Part shown: positions 10,110-20,582 of the stretch, in pieces
How positions within the stretch are numbered: position 1 is the first letter of the stretch
Layout: each line of letters starts with the position of its first letter
From: Ectocarpus siliculosus
Lineage: Eukaryota > Sar > Phaeophyceae > Ectocarpales > Ectocarpaceae
DNA: 64,000 nucleotides
NCBI GenBank assembly: GCA_000310025.1
Contig: FN649738.1
Coordinates: 1,642,545-1,706,544, forward strand
Direction: 5' to 3'
Translations under genes and position numbers: made by a program
The notes under the pieces: model-generated
Databases searched by the model: none
What the model saw: the letters and a program-made list of their open reading frames with translations, nothing else
Told to the model about the DNA's origin: nothing

Positions 10110-13100
10110 CTAAAACATGGGCGCCAGCACGGGCTCCGGGGGGCAAAGATAAGCCAAGATTTTGTCCACGTCCTCCGGCTGTCCTTCGGGTGATCCTAAC
10201 GCGGCGAAAATATCTGGCGGTGTTTGTTTATCGATCGACGCACAGCAACGGCAGCAAGACCCGATACCCGAACGGAGAAAAGCGTGATGGTTTCGTGTGA
10301 GAAGGGAGTGTGGCGAAAAACTAGTTTCGCAGCGCGGCTCCGTACTGTCCGGGGCTGTACGGTACAGTATGTAAGCCATGCGCCGCGAGGGAGTTAACAA
10401 AAAAAACGGCTTGCGGGGGTGGAACGGGAGTAGACGGTTTAACGCTCACTTGACGGGAGGGCCACCCACCGATGTGGAGAAGAGGGCTAGGAAGGGCACG
10501 AAAAAGGAAACGCCTGTAGAATTACGCTACCGAGATGGTAAAACAACAGTAGTACGTAGCGACCAGAGACGCGGCGAAAAACGGGTCCCATTCGACTTGT
10601 CATTGGACCCGGTAGAGCACTAGCTAGCTACGCACCTTCGACTTCCCTCTTATCCGGGTACAAGCCGAAGCTGTTGAGAGACCTCTCCACGCCCGAAGGG
10701 CCCACGACGCCGCCGCCGCCGCCGCCGCCGTGCCTGGCGCCGCCGCCGTGCCTGGCGCCGCGCTCTCCGTTGTCGTCTTCGCTGTAGTACCTCAGGGTCT
10801 TCCTCAAAACCTTCGCCCCCGCGTGCATAGGTACGTGCGGAGCACGCGTGCGAAAGCACAGCAATCACGACGGGGTGTTGGGTGGGTCTGAGGCCAGTGA
10901 TCCATATGAGACAAATGGTCCTTGGCGTGCGTGTAGAGAAGGTTGGGGTTGGGTACTGACACCAAAGACAGCAACAGATAAGAGGGGCCTATGTATTTTG
11001 TCGACAAGCTCCTTGGAAACGGAGGTACGTCAGTGTCGACGAGGCCACAGGGGTTGACGAGCAACAAACTTCGCGCCGGCAATACGGCAAATCGTATAAG
11101 GACAGCGTGGTTCCTGAAATACCTGGCGGTTCTATCGTCTCAATGAACGAGGCAGCTGTTCTGCCACACGGTCTATCCGTGCCTTTTCCGCTTGACGTGG
11201 CGCGTGGTGCAACCCACAAGAGAAAAATCGACGAGAAACGTGTCAAAGAGTACAGCAATACCGTACACGCTTCGGTTTGCTCGACAACAAATCATTCATG
11301 AAATCCAAGCGGAGCCCCGCAAAATCGTGATAAAACGCCACAACACATTGCGTCGCACCACAACATAACTGGTCGCGTCACGGTGCGTTCGACTTCATCC
11401 ATGCATTGCGCGCCGTATACGCGGGCAAGCGAGACCCGCAACATGTAGGTACCGAGAGGAACAACGCGCGCGCTCAAGACATGTGTTAGGTACCACCGTT
11501 GACGGCTGCGACGACTAATGGGTCACCCGAGGAGCTGGTAAATATGACAACACGGTTGACGGCTTCGACGACCAGTGAGTCACCCCGAGGTCGTGATGTG
11601 AACAGCTACAGCTAGCTTACCTCCCCGGTAGTCTCGGCCCCACGAGAGTGCTGCTTGAGTTTGGGCAGCAAGAGCTTCGTCAGCTCACTGCGCCTGTTGT
11701 CCCCAGGATGTGGCTCTCGCACTCCCCACAGGGCCTGGCGCGGGCACACCGAGAAATTCGCCCTTTATCTTAAAAATTTCCACGAAGATCCAGGAAAAGC
11801 AAGCTTATAAGCATGCCGGCAATACTTAAACTTCCACTGCTCTTGACTCTGCAATGTGGCTTCCTGAAGCGCCCCAACTAAGTTTCGTCAGTGGGTATTG
11901 CACGACGGCAGCTACAACTCGTCGTTTGTGTGTCGCCCCTCGCCTTGCTCGATTCCGATTAGGAAATAGTGGAGAAGCAAGGTCTACGGAGAGCAGCCAC
12001 GGGAAGAACCAACCAACAGCGATAGAGCAGGATGATGTTCAGCAACGCCGTTCTTGATGGCATGTTCGTGACATTGTTCGGGCTGTTCTCGTTTCTTCTT
12101 GCCCTCTTTCAAAGCTCTTCGGGAGCATATCGAGCTGCGCATCGGAATACCTCCGAAGCGCGAAGCGCGCGTGCCTATTTCCCCGCCCTCGAAGCTCAGC
12201 GGCATAATCTCGGGACAAGCCAGCACGATCTTCATCCCGCCGTGTCTGTAGAGCCTTGGCCGTCAACCACCCACACCACTGCCGCCGAGCTGAGTGATCT
12301 ACGCCGTCCATCCAAACAACATCGCGGTACCAGCTATTTAGGGGTCGCTCAAACGGAGACACGTCCCCACCGGCCGGATTCGCCGCACAGCGGGTGTTCC
12401 CACCGATGCGAGCAAACGCGGGATGGCCAGCACAACGGTCCAGACGCAGTAGTCTGCCGCACACTACCCGGCTACCGCCCGCACAGGGCCATATAGCGCA
12501 TCGTTTCCAGCATACCATACCCACCTCGATCATAGGGACGAAGACCGTGTCGTACGGTTCGCAAACGCCAACATCTCGATAGTATTCCCTGAACCCTTCC
12601 AGCGACACCGCCAGCGCACCCGCGGCCGCGCCGCCGCTTCCTCTCTCACCCGCTCGGTCGATGAAGAACTCGCAGAAATCGTCTTTCACCTGACACAGGC
12701 CCATCACAGCGGTAGTGGTGCTGTGTGCGTGAGTTCAAACGACAAAAGAAAAAAGGTGCAATTGCCTTTGGATCAACTGCTGCTGAGCCTTCTTTTCAAC
12801 GCCTTTTTTCGTCCGACAGTTGCGAATAAGTAACGCCCAGGCAGTAGCGATGGGCGCGGTCCCGACCGAAAAAGCACGCACATATCGGAGACAATGTACG
12901 CCGGAAAAGGCCGCAGGACAACTCACACACGGGGCCACAGTTTAACAGTGTCGGAGTCATTTCCCCGATACGAAAAGGCGGCACATAAGGCCCCGTTGAA
13001 TAGTGCTGGCGCCAGACACAACACAAGCGCTCAAGAAAGAACTAAATTTCGACAAGTCCCCAAACGAAACATCCAACTCCCGCGATTTTTTCGCCGTCGA

Positions 13101-13314
13101 GACAAATAATTTGAAGCATATTAAGAGCACGGAGTAGTATGCAATAGACCGTTGCGTTGTACCTCCTGCGGACCGATTCTCCCGGCAGCCACCTCCGGGT
13201 GGCCGTCCGCATTCATGCGGCCCACAGCCTCCACTAACCCTAGCGACACCGCACTGGTTGTGCCATCGCCGCGCTGTGCGGTGACATCCGCCGCCGCCGT
13301 TGTCGAAGCAGCAG

Positions 13315-13345
<31 letters not shown>

Positions 13346-16300
13346 TATTGACAAAAACGCGGCATCCACAACGGCAAGCCGACGCTTGCTCAGAGGCACG
13401 CGCAACGCCGAGAGGGCTCCCTGTGAGGAAGTTGACAAAGGCACGCACCCCATGGCCCCGGCGGCGGCAACGGGAGCGGGAGAAAAGGTCAGCCAGCTTC
13501 GGAACGAGAACACAAGAGAAGGGGCTTCGGGTGCGTTTCTTCACGAATAATCCAAGCGTGGTGTTCCTCTCGGGTTGATTTTTGGTCTTGCATATGTAAA
13601 CTGCTTCTTCCCGCCGCCGAACTAACAAATCTCAAATCTCCAGCTGCAAAACTCGCCCTTGCTCTGGTTGAGACTAAGTTAGCGGGAAGCTACTCCGCCG
13701 GGTTCGCTTACACTGACGCTCGATCGACAGCCCTGTGGTGTCGCGAGCTCCGGGCGCACCCATGGTCGGTCGCACCTAAGCCACGTCCAAACATCCAAGC
13801 GTTTCACCGGTTGAAGCTCCAATCGTCACGAGGCCTGAATAACAAGACAAAAAAAAAACTGCCTCTGTCCTAAACTGACCAAGCCCACGGGCCGCTGCGG
13901 GTTGAACGCACCTGAACGGCCTCGCCTATTTACACGCCCAGCCCCCCCCCCCCCCCCTCCCCCCCCTCTCACCTCAGCATCGGCGAAGCCATCCCCTCTT
14001 GAGTCGAACCGTCGGAAGAGCGCGTTTACCTCTTGAACAGGGAGAAAGATCCCGCATCTGCAGCAATGTATTCAGCGATTCCACCAACGGGCGAATGGAC
14101 ACGACAGGCAAGTTTCACAAAGCGGCACGGACGGTAAAGCATAGCCACCTACCGCGGCTGTGCGGACAGAGGACCAAGATCTATGGAAGTAAGACCTATC
14201 GACCGCTGTGACTGCACTGCCACAGTCTCGTCGTGAAACGCTCCTGTGTGACCCCGGCTGGTGCCTTCTCATACATACCTACCACGTGTAGTCTGACAGC
14301 CATGAATACACTTATACGACAAAGGTTTCCGATGGATATTGCAGAAAGGAGGGGGAGAACCGTATTATAGTAGCCAATCACCTGGCGCAAAGCCAAGCCC
14401 GATAGAAACCAAGTACAGGGCAATGGTGCCGGCATGAGATAAGCAGACGGTGCAGCAACCACACCGCTTGGGGGGCATTGAGTCTTTTCCTTGTACTTGA
14501 GAAGCAGCACACTACTGCTGTTGTCGTCCAACTCCTGCGCCTCCCCCTGTCGGTGGTAGAACCCTTTGACTAGAAAGAGTGTTCGAGCATTTCATCCCGC
14601 TACGATAGACTGACGTATTTTCATTGGCCAGCCGGTTGACGCGGTCGACGCTGACGCAACAAACACACAGCGGCCACACACGCTCATTCCTCTACTACTC
14701 TGTGCGCCCCCCTCGTCAACCTCTTCCCCTACGAATCCGCGAGAAGCGCAGCTTTCACACATCGAGGAGCCCCATCGAAATCTGCAAGCTTGCCACTCTC
14801 TCGGGGGCCCTCAAACCGGGGCGGGAGTCCACGAACCAAACCCAACCACCGGTGGAACCTGCCGCAGCAATGCGGACCGACCGACCGGCTGGTGCAAAAA
14901 AAAAAGAAGAAAACTCGCCTGCACAGCGCCCTTTCAAATTCGAAGTGGCTCAGCATGTGGTCTCCGTCTCCATCCCAAGCTTTGAAGGCCTCTGGTGAAA
15001 CCCAACAAAACGCGCAAGGTCAGTTCGTTTCCCCTTGGGCTGCGGTTCGTTCCGTAAACGGCGGCTGTGTTGCAGCGTTCGTGTCTCCCAGAATACAGGG
15101 ACGGCGCTCAATGGAACCGAAACCGGTTCAATTGTGCTTGTTCCATGGTACTCGTTGACCGTAGAAAAAAATCGTGGGTCGTAGAGGCATCAAGAGCGAT
15201 AAGCTGCGAAAAGCGATCTGGGCAACCGACTACAGAACGTCTGCTGCGAAAAAGATGTCATCGTTCGAAACAAATCTGGTAGGCCCTTCATCTATGAAAA
15301 ATCTCACGCTACATACACCGTAGGTGTGACAGCTTTCTTTTCGGAGCGTTGTTGTTCGCTTTGATAGACACAATCGCCAAAATACATGGGGCAGACTTGT
15401 TCTTTCTTCGCGCCAAAAAGTTACGGGAAGGAGCGGCTACCCGCGAGGTTGTGGTATGACGGCCTGGACTGGAGCAGTTTTTCGAAAAGGATTGTACCGC
15501 TCCGGCGGGAAAAAAACGCTGCCTGCGACGCGACTGATATAGGGCGGGCAAACGCTTACGCTGGTGACCTTCATGTTAGGCAGTCTTCAAGCTGGTTTCC
15601 CGCGGTACCTACATGCAGACAGCCCACACAAAGGCAGATTCTGGCACGGGCGGGTGGAGTTCGGGGTAGTAGATTTTCTCGAACGAAGACCCGAGTGCGA
15701 GCATCAAATGCCCGCAAAAATAGTGGCTGATACACCATCATCTACCTCGTCACGAGTGCGGATTAGATGGCATGGCATGACCATGACATGCTGTATTTCT
15801 TCTGCGTACCCTAAGCCGTCTCGTGCCGAGGCGAAAATGTTGGCTGTCGCTTGGACTCTTGTTAGCGAACCACTCCCCGATACCGCTCGCAATATGCACA
15901 CTACCCACTCTTTGGCTCTAAAAACGCCTTGCTCCCGCGATGTGCTTGTGTAGCAGTTGACTGCCGACCTTTGCTTGCTAAAACGTGCTGAAATGAAACA
16001 AGCTTGTATCTACCGTTAACCACCGGACTCAAACCCAAACCTCAAGTAACCGTCCCGTGCTTTGCGTGAGGGCAGTTGGTTATGCTGCTGCTGCTGCTGC
16101 TGATGCCTAGGAGAAGTCACGTTACAGAGGCATTCCATATCGTGACGATGATCAGGGCATGGGCGGGGAAGAAGCTCACCATCTTGTATTGTGGACTCCG
16201 ACAACACGGAGCCGTGGGAGGGAAATGAAAAATCCCTCGTTAACTGCCAGCTTGTTGCCGGGCTCAAAGAATCCTCCTATGGTAAGTCGTACGCAACCAA

Positions 16301-16539
16301 CACAGAGGGCGCTTCGGTGTGCGAGGCGCTCACCCAAAGCCACTGGGCAGAAACTCTCTCTCTCTCTCTCGTTTCGTGTGCCAAGACAAGGCTGCTATCG
16401 GGTAACGTAACGTAAGCATACAATCGGGTAACACACCTTGAAACTCGATGACATTTTTCCTGCCCGCGCCTCGATGGTGGAACAGCTGCCGCCGAATTTC
16501 TGCCAAGATGATGTTCGGGTCTGAGCGCGGAGCCAAGAA
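10110..16539 (-). CDS. calcyphosin-like EF-hand calcium-binding protein (5' end not found)
   Basis: Predicted calcium sensor of the calcyphosin (CAPS/CAPSL) type. Exons (minus): 16539-16437, 14991-14919, 14057-13973, 13420-13163, 12689-12525, about 10810-10636 and 10213-10110 (stop TAG). Phases agree at each join, giving about 320 residues from the first exon found. The domain order follows calcyphosin. An N-terminal helix (ILAEIRRQLFHHRGAGRKN) leads to a good EF-hand, loop DGDGDHMLSHFE. A second, weak loop follows (FRRFDSRGDGFADAE). A third is disrupted by about ten Ala residues, followed by GHPEVAAGRIGPQE, which matches the calcyphosin HPKV-SGEWTE linker. A last degenerate hand ends EGFREYYRDVG. 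The intron at 14058-14918 uses a GC donor (GCGAGT). The last two exons carry a Gly/His-rich tail; their join to each other is in phase (REVE-D-IFAALG), but their join to exon 5 is tentative because the 10811 acceptor is pyrimidine-poor. No start codon exon was found upstream of 16540. Confidence 0.75.
13318..13344. repeat. CAG run encoding poly-Ala in the EF-hand gene
   Basis: An exonic CAG run, read as CTG on the coding minus strand and in the Ala frame as GCT. It expands the region that should be the third EF-hand loop into about ten consecutive Ala, so this trinucleotide repeat lies inside a functional motif. Confidence 0.75.
13942..13957. repeat. 16-base homopolymer C tract
   Basis: A C16 run in the intron just past the donor of the exon at 14057-13973 (poly-G on the minus strand). 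Similar homopolymers occur at 1826-1839, 39961-39977 and next to the assembly gap at 41.1 kb. Confidence 0.8.
16083..16100. repeat. CTG trinucleotide run
   Basis: Six CTG units inside the 1.4-kb intron 14992-16436 of the EF-hand gene. Confidence 0.75.
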
Positions 16540-18141
16540 CTGTGAGGGAGGAGGTGCAACAATAAACATTTAAGGGTTGGGATACTGCTGTTGTCTATGT
16601 GTGGCTTCCCTGCGTAGCATATGAGTGACACGATAACTATACCCCAGCGATATTATTTGGAGTTTTGGGTGTCCAAAACACACGAGAAAATGGTCCAGTA
16701 GTCGTTTCGCCCATAAACAAAAAAAACGAACGAAATGAACGGTTAGATTTGGAATTGCATTTGAGAGGTTTGCACAGAGAAGACTTTATTTTCATGGAGC
16801 CCCGGGAATACGCTCAAAACCACGAGGATTCACCGCTTCTTGCCCTGTTTGGGCCCCACGAAGGGAGCTAAACTCACATCTCTCGCGGCATCGTACAACT
16901 GCTGTTGGGTCGCAGTCTTTTTCCCAGACCAAACACAATGGTAGCTTCTCAAACCAAGTGCCCGTCAAACCCATGGGTCTATCGGGTATATCCTGGCGGG
17001 AGCGGAGACTGCCCCTACCGATTCCGGACTTGGAGCTACGGTGACCCAGTTTCCGCGTACCAGCAGGTCTTGGAAGAACACAAAGACAAGAACTGGATGA
17101 TCTTCACCCCGACTTATGCTTTATCATGAGTCGGGCGAATATCATCCAATTCTTGTCTTGGTGCTCCTCCAGGACGTGATCGTACGAGAAAATCGGCGTC
17201 GTCCAAGCAAGAGTTCCGGAATCGGTAGGGGGAGTCTCCGCTTTTGCAGGATGTACACGTGGGCTGCGATACCCTGAAGTCGCACACACGCACACGAGCC
17301 GATGTTTTTCGCCTTCTGTAGTGCAGCTTCAAATCGCAAAACAGACGCGTCTATAGCCATGTCTCGGTGTGCCCACGACTTTTCCGTCTGGAAGATCCTA
17401 TTCCCACGCACCCGCACAAATGGTCATGAGAAACGCGGATCGTTTTCTTGATGAGCCAAGATGAGCCGACAGGCGAATATACGCCAAAGCGGGCGACTTT
17501 CTTGCACTCGCCAGTTCAACAATTTTTGAGTTGTGGTCGGAGGTAGACACGAAACCAAAAGCTATCGACAGGTTTCCAGCCCTCAGGCTACACCACGGCG
17601 CTAGGCCTCACGAGGCCTAGCCCACCTCTAAACCCTAACCCCATCCCACACGCACACCCCAAGCTAGGTTGTTGCTGAGTGAGTAGGCCTAGGTCGCCGT
17701 ACCGAGCTACTGCAGCGCGCTTCGCGCTCGCCAGCTCTGGCGCATGTACACCTCGTCTGGATGACCTGAGACTGCTTGGGAGGGGGCTGTGGGCTGTGGG
17801 CTGTGGGCATGCCCAGGGCAAGTCTCCCCCTCTGGTTGTGAAAGCCAATACGTATGCATACCACATCGCATGTGCTCAATTTTTTTCCCTCTCGATCGCA
17901 CCGTCTCGGCCTCCGAAAACCTCGTTTCCGGGATGCTGCGGGAAAGGAGTCAACAGAGGGAGTACTTCGTATCAAGACACCGTCGTCAACGCGGCCCACG
18001 CCTATGAGGGACTTTTGGACGTGTGTTGAATTTCGCGGCCCACACGTATCTATGTAGGATGATGAATTTTGAGAGACGGGAACACAACTTTTCTTGCACG
18101 GTTGGAACAGCAATACCACGGAGCCCCAGGTTATGACGGCG
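16540..18141. other. upstream flank of EF-hand gene; no complete gene
   Basis: The missing 5' exon(s) of the EF-hand gene should lie here or further right, but I could not identify them. The region contains the inverted pair of coding-like fragments at 16991-17256, listed separately. Apart from that I see short open frames without recognisable content. Confidence 0.4.
16991..17256. repeat. inverted (tail-to-tail) pair of coding-like fragments
   Basis: The left arm (about 16991-17115, read on plus) and the right arm (about 17127-17256, read on minus) are alignable over nearly their whole length. Both share GCGGAGACT, CCCTACCGATTCCGGA and the ending ACAAGAA(C/T)TGGATGAT. Translated outward-in, they give QVLEEHKDKNWMIF (plus) and HVLEEHQDKNWMIF (minus). 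In that block most differences are at third codon positions (TTG/CTG, GAA/GAG twice, AAC/AAT, ATC/ATA), which suggests two diverged copies of a real coding sequence. No start, stop or family could be assigned; they are probably gene or transposon fragments. Confidence 0.65.
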
Positions 18142-18204
18142 TTTTTAGAAAGCACACATAATCTCTCAGTCAGAAAGACTAATGGCTCGAGATATAACTA
18201 CAAG
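18142..18204 (+). repeat. dispersed repeat B, copy 2, left half
   Basis: Starts TTTTTAGAAAG-ACACATAA and contains CAGAAAGACTAATGGCTCGA and GATATAACTACAAG. It is interrupted by the TA-flanked element 18207-19763. The other half resumes at 19764 with TAGTCGAAAGGGATG. Confidence 0.75.
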
Positions 18205-18462
18205 TACAGTCGTGGCTCCGTTATAAGAGGGTGGTGTGACAATGGCTCTCCACCCTCTTGTATCGGAGCCCCCTCTTGTATCGGTATAAGAGGGTATTGA
18301 GGGTGCTCCATAGTAGGGTACCCTCTTATACAGGGAAAATTGCGAAATCTTGAGAGCAAAAAAGGCACTTTGACTGCGGCACAGCGTACCAGTATGCCGT
18401 GTAGACTAGATGTGCAAGCATGTAGTAGTGTGGTGAAGTGTACACTGGTGGCCAGAGGGGCA

Positions 18463-18661
18463 GGTTGGGCACCAACCACAACCTGGGGGGGGGAGGTTGG
18501 GAGGCCGAGTTCGACCTTCAACCCATTTTTTCTTCAGGCTTGCAGCCCACCGTGTTGATTGGAATAACGCCACTATCCAAGATGCGGGATAACGTGCACA
18601 CTTTGGGCTGCAACCTCCCGCAACCTCCCCCCCCAGGTTGTAGTTGGTGCCCCAACCTAAA
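18463..18661. repeat. palindrome with G-rich/C-rich arms
   Basis: The left arm 18463-18504 (GGTTGGGCACCAACCACAAC, then a G9 tract and AGGTTGGGAGG) is the near-complement of 18609-18661, with about 100 bases between them. It lies inside the TA-flanked element and could be a nested MITE or simply internal secondary structure. Confidence 0.7.
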
Positions 18662-19599
18662 GCACGTGTGGTGGGCTGATTGCCCGAATTCACACGCCCA
18701 AAGCAAGCCGGGTGATTGTGATCGTATCGGCGACGCTTTCCAACTCTTTCCGTTTTGTATTTAGTTCATGGAGTGGAAACATCTGCAGAGAATAATTGCC
18801 TCGCAGCCCAGTTGACGCATCCATTTGACTAGAGGGTAAAGTGCATGTTCATGTATGCCTTTAAAACGCATAGTCTACAGAGTTTAACGGCATGTTACAA
18901 ATTCCTGGATACCTCTCCGACCATGAGAAACTGCATGTACACACGGTACAAGGAAGTGTTGTATTGCACCAACAAACGGTCTATCTACCTCCCCCTGGCC
19001 CCTGGCGCACACCAACATACACACATTGCCCACATCTATTTAGAGGAGAACTACTTGAGGTCTGTCTGCGCTGCAGGTTTTGAACCGTATGCTAACGGAA
19101 CGAAATTCTAGCCGAGCACAGACAGCCCCCTGCTTCTACGTAGCGCCGCGATGTGTGTGTTCGTGTGTGTTTTATCGTACCTTACTTTTTTTTTTTGCAT
19201 CGACCGCGCTAACCAGCTAACCAATGAAAACACGTCAGTCTCAGTGCGGTTAACACAGAAGAAAGTGTTTCGAAAGGCCAAGGTCTGGGACCCCATGAGG
19301 GGGTGCAATGGGGGGGGGCTAAGCTACTCTCCAGATTAAAGATAGAGACGGTAGCAATAAAATAGAAGAGAGCTGCACGTGTTTACCCAAGGCTGCTACT
19401 TTGCACATGTGGTCGTTTCGGAGTGCTTTCATCATCTTTGCATCATCCTCCGTGCATTTGCCGCCAGTTTCACCAAAACACCACTATTCCTTGGCAGCTC
19501 CTCTCTGGTCTATTCTTCCTGCGGCGTTTGTTGTGAGGAAGGTGCGTTTGTTTGTGAGTGAAAGGCGACAGTACCTAACTCACAAGCCCGCTCATAGTG

Positions 19600-19665
19600 C
19601 GGTAACCCCCCTCTATAGTGGGGTGACCCCACTATAAAGGGTCCGGGCTCTGTATAAGAGGGTAA
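19600..19665. repeat. short palindromes in the right subterminal region
   Basis: Contains TATAGTGGGGTGACCCCACT, a palindrome with one central mismatch, followed by TATAAGAGGGTAACCCTACTATAG. They belong to the subterminal repeats of the 18207-19763 element. Confidence 0.65.
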
Positions 19666-19763
19666 CCCTACTATAGCGAGTCGGGCCCGTGACAACCAAT
19701 TTCGACCCTCTTGCATCGGAGCCCCCTCTTGTAAGGTGCCCTCTTGCAACGGAGCCACGACTG

Positions 19764-19855
19764 TAGTCGAAAGGGATGCGCTGAAGTCTTTTGAGTGAGC
19801 GGAGGGAAAGCGGCTGGAAACTGGGCTTCTTAGCATATGAGTTTGTTCAAGCCTA
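19764..19855 (+). repeat. dispersed repeat B, copy 2, right half
   Basis: TAGTCGAAAGGGATGCGCTG, AAGTCTTTTGAGTGAG and GGGAAAGCGGCTGGAAACTG match the 3' half of the copy at 9067-9212. This is the other side of the insertion site of the TA-flanked element. Confidence 0.75.
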
Positions 19856-20518
19856 CACTGAATGAATTGTAATTGTATCAGTGATGCCAGCTGGTGCTAA
19901 GAACGAAAGCATCTGTATAGGTGCAAACATTCTACAACACATCCCCTGCAGTTCCCTACGGGGTCAACGACAAAAATATCGGGGAGAAGCCCTCCGCAAT
20001 GTCGTGTGTTACAAAATGTGGAACACGGCGAAGTGTCGCAGAAGTGGCTCTTCCCATGGAGAATGGGATGGGCCTTTATGTCTTCTGATTGGTCGAGCGT
20101 TGGTTCGGGCGGTCGATTACTTTCCAGCGCCCTATCTTCTATTCCGCGTTCAGCCGCGTTCTCGCCAAGTTATCGGCCGCCCGTTGTCCGTGGGCTAGGG
20201 TAAGGATTAGGGATGGGTTGGGTCGGCCACGGTGTGTGACACATCCCGTGTTCGGAGCTACGGTTCAACATCCGTTCATACCTCAAAGGGTCGCTGACAG
20301 ACCTCTTTTCTATATATACATATGGTTGCCCTCGGCCCTGGGCCCAGTTCCCGCCCCGCAGACCGCTCAGAGAATGCAGGCCTCTTGCTTGAAATCGAGG
20401 GAACGCCTGAATGAGCCTTGGTTACACTTTGATAGTAACTCTTTAGGACTAACCGATGTTGAACGTAGCAAGGCTAGGTTCTTCACGCGAGCAAGGCTAG
20501 GTTGCTCACCCCACATCT

Positions 20519-20551
20519 ACCCTAACCCTAACCCTCACCCTAACCCTAACC
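20519..20551 (+). repeat. interstitial telomere-like (CCCTAA) array
   Basis: Four to five CCCTAA units with one variant (CCCTCA). Related single units are nearby on the other strand (GGGTAAGGATTAGGG near 20198). Too short to be a telomere; it could be a repair scar or part of a repeat. Confidence 0.7.
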
Positions 20552-20582
20552 AACGCCGAACACCCGACCAATCAGAACGCGT

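Larger units (their letters stand above)
18207..19763. mobile_element. Tc1/mariner-like TIR element, non-autonomous, flanked by TA
   Basis: The left terminus is CAGTCGTGGCTCCGTTATAA; the right terminus, read on minus, is CAGTCGTGGCTCCGTTGCAA. Both are flanked by TA (18205-18206 and 19764-19765). CAGT ends and a TA target duplication are typical of the Tc1/mariner/pogo superfamily. Subterminal regions repeat TATAAGAGGG and its complement CCCTCTTGTA many times at both ends (18222-18340 and 19600-19760). The interior holds the palindrome 18463-18661 and short open frames but no recognisable transposase, so it is probably mobilised in trans. Removing it and one TA restores a continuous copy of dispersed repeat B. 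Confidence 0.8.
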
